A DNA stretch of 64,000 nt. Source: Allocatelliglobosispora scoriae. GTDB lineage: Bacteria; Actinomycetota; Actinomycetes; Mycobacteriales; Micromonosporaceae. Position 1 is the stretch's first letter. Every line of letters begins with the position of its first letter. Positions 61,073 through 64,000 of this stretch are shown piece by piece. A program made the translations under genes and the position numbers. Location: the NCBI RefSeq assembly GCF_014204945.1, contig NZ_JACHMN010000003.1, positions 496,001-560,000 on the forward strand, written 5' to 3'. Below the pieces are notes generated by a model that was given only the letters and a program-made list of their open reading frames with translations, was not told where the DNA came from and ran no database searches.

Positions 61073-61137
61073 CGGCTGCGCTGGTCCGGGAAGGCGCGTC
61101 AGGCACGTTGTGGGAAGTAAGCCGGTCACGGCGGGTG

Positions 61138-61960
61138 TGAGGGCGCTCTTTCCGGGAAGTAGCGCGATCGTGGCGGCGCGGGTGGGTCCTGCCGGGAGCG
61201 GGCGTGGATAGGTGCCTCGGGTGGGTCGGGGAGCTGGGCGCGGTGCTCGGCGCTGCGCATGGGTGTGATCGCGTTGTTTCCTGGAAAGAGGGCCCTCGCG
61301 CTGGGTGGGAAGGGGCTCTTTCCGGGAAACTGCGTGATCATGTCGGCGCGGGTGGGTCTTGCCCGGGGAGCATGCGTGGATAGGCGGCTGTATTGGCTCG
61401 GGGGCTGTGCTGGCTCGGCGCTGGCTCGGGGAGCTGGGCGCGGTGCTCGCCGCTGTGCATGGGCGTGATCGCGTTGTTTCCCGGAAACAGGGCCCTCGCG
61501 CTGGGTGGGAAGGCGTTCTTTCCGGGAACAACGCGATCATGTCGGCGCGGGTGGGTCTTGCCCGGGGAGCTTGCGTGGATAGGTGGCTGTATTGGCTCGA
61601 GGGCTGTGCTGGCTCGGCGCTGGCTCGGGGGAGCTGGGCGCTGGCTCGGGGAGCTGGGCGCGGTGCTCGGCGCTGTGCATGGGTGTGATCGCGTTGTTTC
61701 CCGGAAACAGGGCCCTCGCGCTGGGTGGGAAGGCGTTCTTTCCGGGAAACAACGCGATCATGTCGGCGCGGGTGGGTCTTGCCCGGGGAGCTTGCGTGGA
61801 TAGGCGGCTGTGTTAGCTCGGGGAGCTGGGCGCTAGCTCTGGGAGCTGGGCGCGGTGCTTGGCGCTGTGCATGGGCGTGATCGCGCAATTTCCCGGAAAC
61901 AGCGCCTTCCCGATGGGTGGGAGGGGACTCTTTCCGGGAAACAACGCGATCACGAAGTCG
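61138..61960. repeat. Tandem array of about four and a half long hairpin units
   Basis: Units of about 192-220 bp (the ATGGGYGTGATCGCG starts are at 61259, 61459, 61679 and 61871, preceded by a partial unit from 61138). Each contains an inverted repeat: TGATCGCGTTGTTTCCCGG and CCGGGAAACAACGCGATCA around roughly 35-40 bases, then GGCGCGGGTGGGTCTTGCC and GAGCTGGGCGCGGTGCTC segments. The four hairpins are at 61265-61340, 61466-61539, 61686-61760 and 61878-61951. No gene is credible in this 892-base stretch between the histidine kinase and NOS genes. Confidence 0.9.
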
Positions 61961-61964
61961 CGGG

Positions 61965-63611
61965 CTAGGTTTTCGCGCCGACGCGGAGCCAGCGCTTGCG
62001 TGCGGGCAGACCGGAGTCGGGTTCGAGCGGATCGCGCTGGCGAGGAACCTCGTGAGGTCCGCCCACCTCGCCCCCCGAAGCCGCTGCCACCGACGGAGCC
62101 GCGGAAGCCGCCGCTGCCGGGGCCGCCGATGCCGCTGGAACCGCCGCTGCCGCCGGAGCCAGCGATGCCGCCGGAACCAGCGACGCCGCTGGGGTCGGCG
62201 ACGCCGCTGGAGCCGCCGATGCCATGGAGTCCGGCGATGCCGCTGGAGCCGACGATGCCGCAGGGGCCGATGATGCCGCAGGAGCCGACGATGCCGCTGG
62301 AACCGGCGCCGTAGCGGGGACCGGCGGCGGAGTCGCAGCCGGGCTGGTTGCGGTCGCCGAGGACGGGTCCGCCATCGCCGCCAGGTGTGCCACCTCGCTG
62401 CCGTGGGCATGCGCGTGCGCGACAGCCGGATCGGTGATCATCCCGCCGCCGTGCGCCACCGGGCAGCGGGACTGCTGCTGCGCCTCGGCGTCGAGGTAGA
62501 AGTTGGGCCGCTGGTCGGCCTCGTCGTAGTAGCGGTGGTACACCGGGGTCAGCCCACCGGAGACCGGCGGCACGATCCAGCTCCAGTCGGCGGGGGTTTT
62601 CCGCCCGGCCTTCGCCTCCTTCTCGACATGGGTGAGGAAGAGCCGCGACTCGGTGTGGTGATCGGTGATCCGTGCTCCGGCCTGGGCAAACGAGTGGAGT
62701 ACCGCCCGGTTGAGCTCCAGCACCGCCCGGTCGCGCCAGAGCGTCGCCTCGTGCGAGGTGTCGAGCCCGAGTTTGGCGGCGACGACGGGGAGCATGTCGT
62801 AGCGGTCGGCGTCGGCGAGGTTGCGGGCACCGATCTCGGTCCCCATGTACCACCCGGAGAACGGGGCCAGCGGGTAGTTGACCCCGCCGATCGTGAGGCG
62901 CATGTTGGCGATGGCGGGGATCGCGTGCCAGCGCAGCCCGAGCTCGGCGAACCAGGGGAGTTCGGGGTGGCTGAGCGGCACCTCCAGCACCGAGCTGTCG
63001 GGCAGGTCGAACAGGCGCGGTTCGCCGCCGGGCTCCTGGAGGACGAGCGGCAGGATGTCGAAAGCGCTGCCCTTGCCGTGCCAGCCGAGTGCGGTGACGG
63101 CTTCGGTGAAGTCGACGTACAGGGGGTCGCCGGTGCCGTCGCGGTAGCCGGCGTAGCGGATGAGCTGCTCGTTCCAGAGGACCGTGCGGGGCCGCCCCGG
63201 TACGGCCTGGGGGAAGATCGAGATGACCGGGCGGATCCGTCCCCGCTGCGCTCCCTGGCCGGACGCGACGCGCAGGTGCTCGATGAGCTGCCCGGCGATC
63301 GCCTCGGCGCCGCTGGTGCTGCGGTGGTCGCGCACCACGAGGCTGTTCCAGTAGATGCGGCCGATGCAGCGGCTGGCGTTGCGCCAGGCCATCCGCGCGC
63401 CGTAGACGAGCTCCTGGCGGGTGTGGGCGTAGGTGCCGATCGCGTCGATCTGGGTGAGGATCTGGTCGAGACGGGCCGCCGGATCGCCGAGCTTGGGATG
63501 CTCGTCGTGCAGGCGGCGGATGAACTCCTCGGCCTCACCGGCGTCGACGGGATCGTTGTCGAAGGTGGTGAGCGGAGCGTTACGGTAGCCGGGCGGTGGT
63601 GCAAGGGTCAT
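61965..63611 (-). CDS. nos: Bacterial nitric oxide synthase oxygenase with long low-complexity C-terminal tail
   Basis: 548 residues; bacterial NOS oxygenases are usually about 350-390. The heme thiolate is C82 in MAWRNASRCIGRIYWNSL. The substrate Glu is E259 in SGWYMGTEIGARNL. The pterin and dimer region includes ADWSWIVPPVSGGLTPVYHR (W345). These show an intact enzyme that oxidises L-arginine to NO and citrulline using external reductases. Residues about 410-520 are an Ala/Pro/Ser hexapeptide repeat (PAASSA-like), then a basic end (PARKRWLRVGAKT). The ATG at 63611 is preceded by GGAGG. The stop lies at the edge of the hairpin array. Confidence 0.9.
   Translation of the reverse strand: MTLAPPPGYRNAPLTTFDNDPVDAGEAEEFIRRLHDEHPKLGDPAARLDQILTQIDAIGTYAHTRQELVYGARMAWRNASRCIGRIYWNSLVVRDHRSTSGAEAIAGQLIEHLRVASGQGAQRGRIRPVISIFPQAVPGRPRTVLWNEQLIRYAGYRDGTGDPLYVDFTEAVTALGWHGKGSAFDILPLVLQEPGGEPRLFDLPDSSVLEVPLSHPELPWFAELGLRWHAIPAIANMRLTIGGVNYPLAPFSGWYMGTEIGARNLADADRYDMLPVVAAKLGLDTSHEATLWRDRAVLELNRAVLHSFAQAGARITDHHTESRLFLTHVEKEAKAGRKTPADWSWIVPPVSGGLTPVYHRYYDEADQRPNFYLDAEAQQQSRCPVAHGGGMITDPAVAHAHAHGSEVAHLAAMADPSSATATSPAATPPPVPATAPVPAASSAPAASSAPAASSAPAASPDSMASAAPAASPTPAASLVPAASLAPAAAAVPAASAAPAAAASAAPSVAAASGGEVGGPHEVPRQRDPLEPDSGLPARKRWLRVGAKT
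62085..62310. repeat. 18-bp tandem repeats inside the NOS tail
   Basis: About a dozen imperfect 18-bp units of the type GATGCCGCTGGAGCCGAC encode the PAASSA-type hexapeptides of the NOS tail on the minus strand. The unit length preserves the reading frame. Confidence 0.75.
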
Positions 63612-63716
63612 GGACGCCTCCTGACGAAGTGGCCAATCGACGGCCCCACCCGCCTCGGAGCCGTGAGTGATGTTTCGTCACGATGCGTCACGGTCGTCGC
63701 ACAGGATGTGCGATTG

Positions 63717-63893
63717 CTAACCGGCCAGGTCGCCGTGCTCCACACAGGACGCTGCCCAACCAACCGGCGTGACCTGCACTTTCATGCGCCGACGGCACGC
63801 AGCGCAGTATCTCGGCGGCTCCAATTTTCGAGCAGCGGCGCAACCCTCGTGGCTACCTTCCGTGGAAGGCTCCCCGCATCGATCGCAATACAT
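63717..63893 (-). CDS. bsaP: Biotin synthase auxiliary protein BsaP
   Basis: 58 residues from the ATG at 63893 (GAAGGGG ribosome site upstream): [39 protein letters not shown], then SCVEHGDL. The Cys pattern CxxC-CxxC-C and small size match BsaP, a small iron-sulfur protein that supports actinobacterial BioB. It lies 65 bases behind the bioB stop on the same strand, the usual order. A longer reading to 63962 overlaps bioB and is not conserved. Confidence 0.85.
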   Translation of the reverse strand: MYCDRCGEPSTEGSHEGCAAARKLEPPRYCAACRRRMKVQVTPVGWAASCVEHGDLAG

Positions 63894-63958
63894 CGTCACC
63901 CCTTCAACACCGATCCTGGCGCGGAGGCATCGCCCCCGCGCCAGAACGAGCACGAATC

Positions 63959-64000
63959 TCACAACGCTGCGGAGAGCGCCTTCACCGGCATCTTCAGCTC
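63959..64000 (-). CDS. bioB: Biotin synthase BioB, last 13 codons only
   Basis: Reading in from the right edge: [13 protein letters not shown] then TGA (63961-63959). This matches the conserved C-terminus of actinobacterial biotin synthases (LxMPIKALNxxL). With BsaP directly behind, the call is convincing although the rest of the gene is outside the window. Confidence 0.75.
   Translation of the reverse strand, partial: ELKMPVKALSAAL

Noticed and set aside
61138-61960. CRISPR array
   Set aside because: Repeat units are about 200 bp with conserved interiors, not 24-40 bp repeats with unique spacers, and no cas genes are near.
60041-62410. A 789-codon minus-strand frame spanning the kinase, hairpin array and NOS tail
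   Set aside because: Antisense to a well-supported histidine kinase and made of repeats translated from the hairpin array (recurring ALFPGN). It is a by-product of tandem DNA repeats.

Overview
The window is high-GC DNA (about 70% or more in most stretches). It has tightly packed, often translationally coupled genes, many GTG starts, SigE-type ECF sigma factors, a DUF222/HNH gene, a stand-alone LigD-type polymerase, an iron box, CebR-type boxes next to a cebEFG-bglC operon, and a bioB-bsaP pair. This points to a filamentous actinomycete, most likely of the Micromonosporaceae. No rRNA, tRNA, CRISPR array, insertion sequence or prophage is visible. The first gene (YhgE-like) and the last (bioB, only its final 13 codons) are cut by the window edges.

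Layout. 1-6.1 kb: end of a YhgE-type membrane protein, a TetR regulator, a DUF222/HNH protein, a MerR-thioredoxin operon, and an ECF sigma factor with a coupled membrane-anchored partner. 6.1-13 kb: housekeeping and accessory single genes (pentapeptide protein, a formylglycine-generating enzyme, DUF1697, a zinc-ribbon protein, a cysteine dioxygenase-rhodanese operon, an M1 metallopeptidase lipoprotein, MscL). 13-20.4 kb: an iron-box-controlled siderophore-interacting protein, a NIPSNAP protein with a 20-codon NIPSNAP-like remnant behind it, an APH(6)-type kinase, and two divergent TetR-target pairs (MFS exporter, SDR), each with two clear palindromic operators. 20.4-30.4 kb: MsrB, LigD polymerase, a secreted alpha/beta hydrolase, a chitinase (CBM2-GH18), a DeoR regulator, a very large secreted GH31 enzyme, and a lower-GC gene for an unrecognised two-domain protein. 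30.4-38.2 kb: a DNA glycosylase, a glycine-betaine-type ABC cluster with a circularly permuted binding protein and no ATPase gene, a two-HTH regulator divergent from a DUF4097-hydrolase operon, and a chitin-active LPMO (AA10).

38.2-46.4 kb is one overlapping minus-strand operon: potassium channel, RibD-like reductase, HerA-like ATPase, SbcD/Mre11, SbcC/Rad50 and a NurA-like nuclease. It is the bacterial counterpart of the archaeal HerA-Mre11-Rad50-NurA end-resection set. 46.4-47.6 kb holds a second ECF sigma and partner. 47.8-55.3 kb is a beta-glucoside uptake and cleavage locus (CebR boxes, cebE-F-G, GH1 beta-glucosidase) followed by a GH20 hexosaminidase and a CebR-like LacI gene. 55.5-58.4 kb has an ACT protein, an ACT-GNAT protein and a PLP-dependent deaminase. 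58.6-61.1 kb has a membrane protein and a two-component system. 61.1-62 kb is a gene-free array of long hairpins. It abuts a nitric oxide synthase oxygenase gene with a repetitive Ala/Pro/Ser tail, followed by bsaP and the end of bioB.

Together, the chitinase, LPMO and GH20 genes with the ceb locus suggest chitin and cellulose use; chitinase and LPMO share an upstream motif. Intergenic DNA carries two families of dispersed long palindromes, seen between convergent, divergent and same-strand neighbours. The observations I consider most worth following are the permuted binding protein, the low-GC two-domain protein, the HerA-SbcCD-NurA operon with its unusual Walker A, the dispersed palindromes, and the hairpin array beside the extended NOS.
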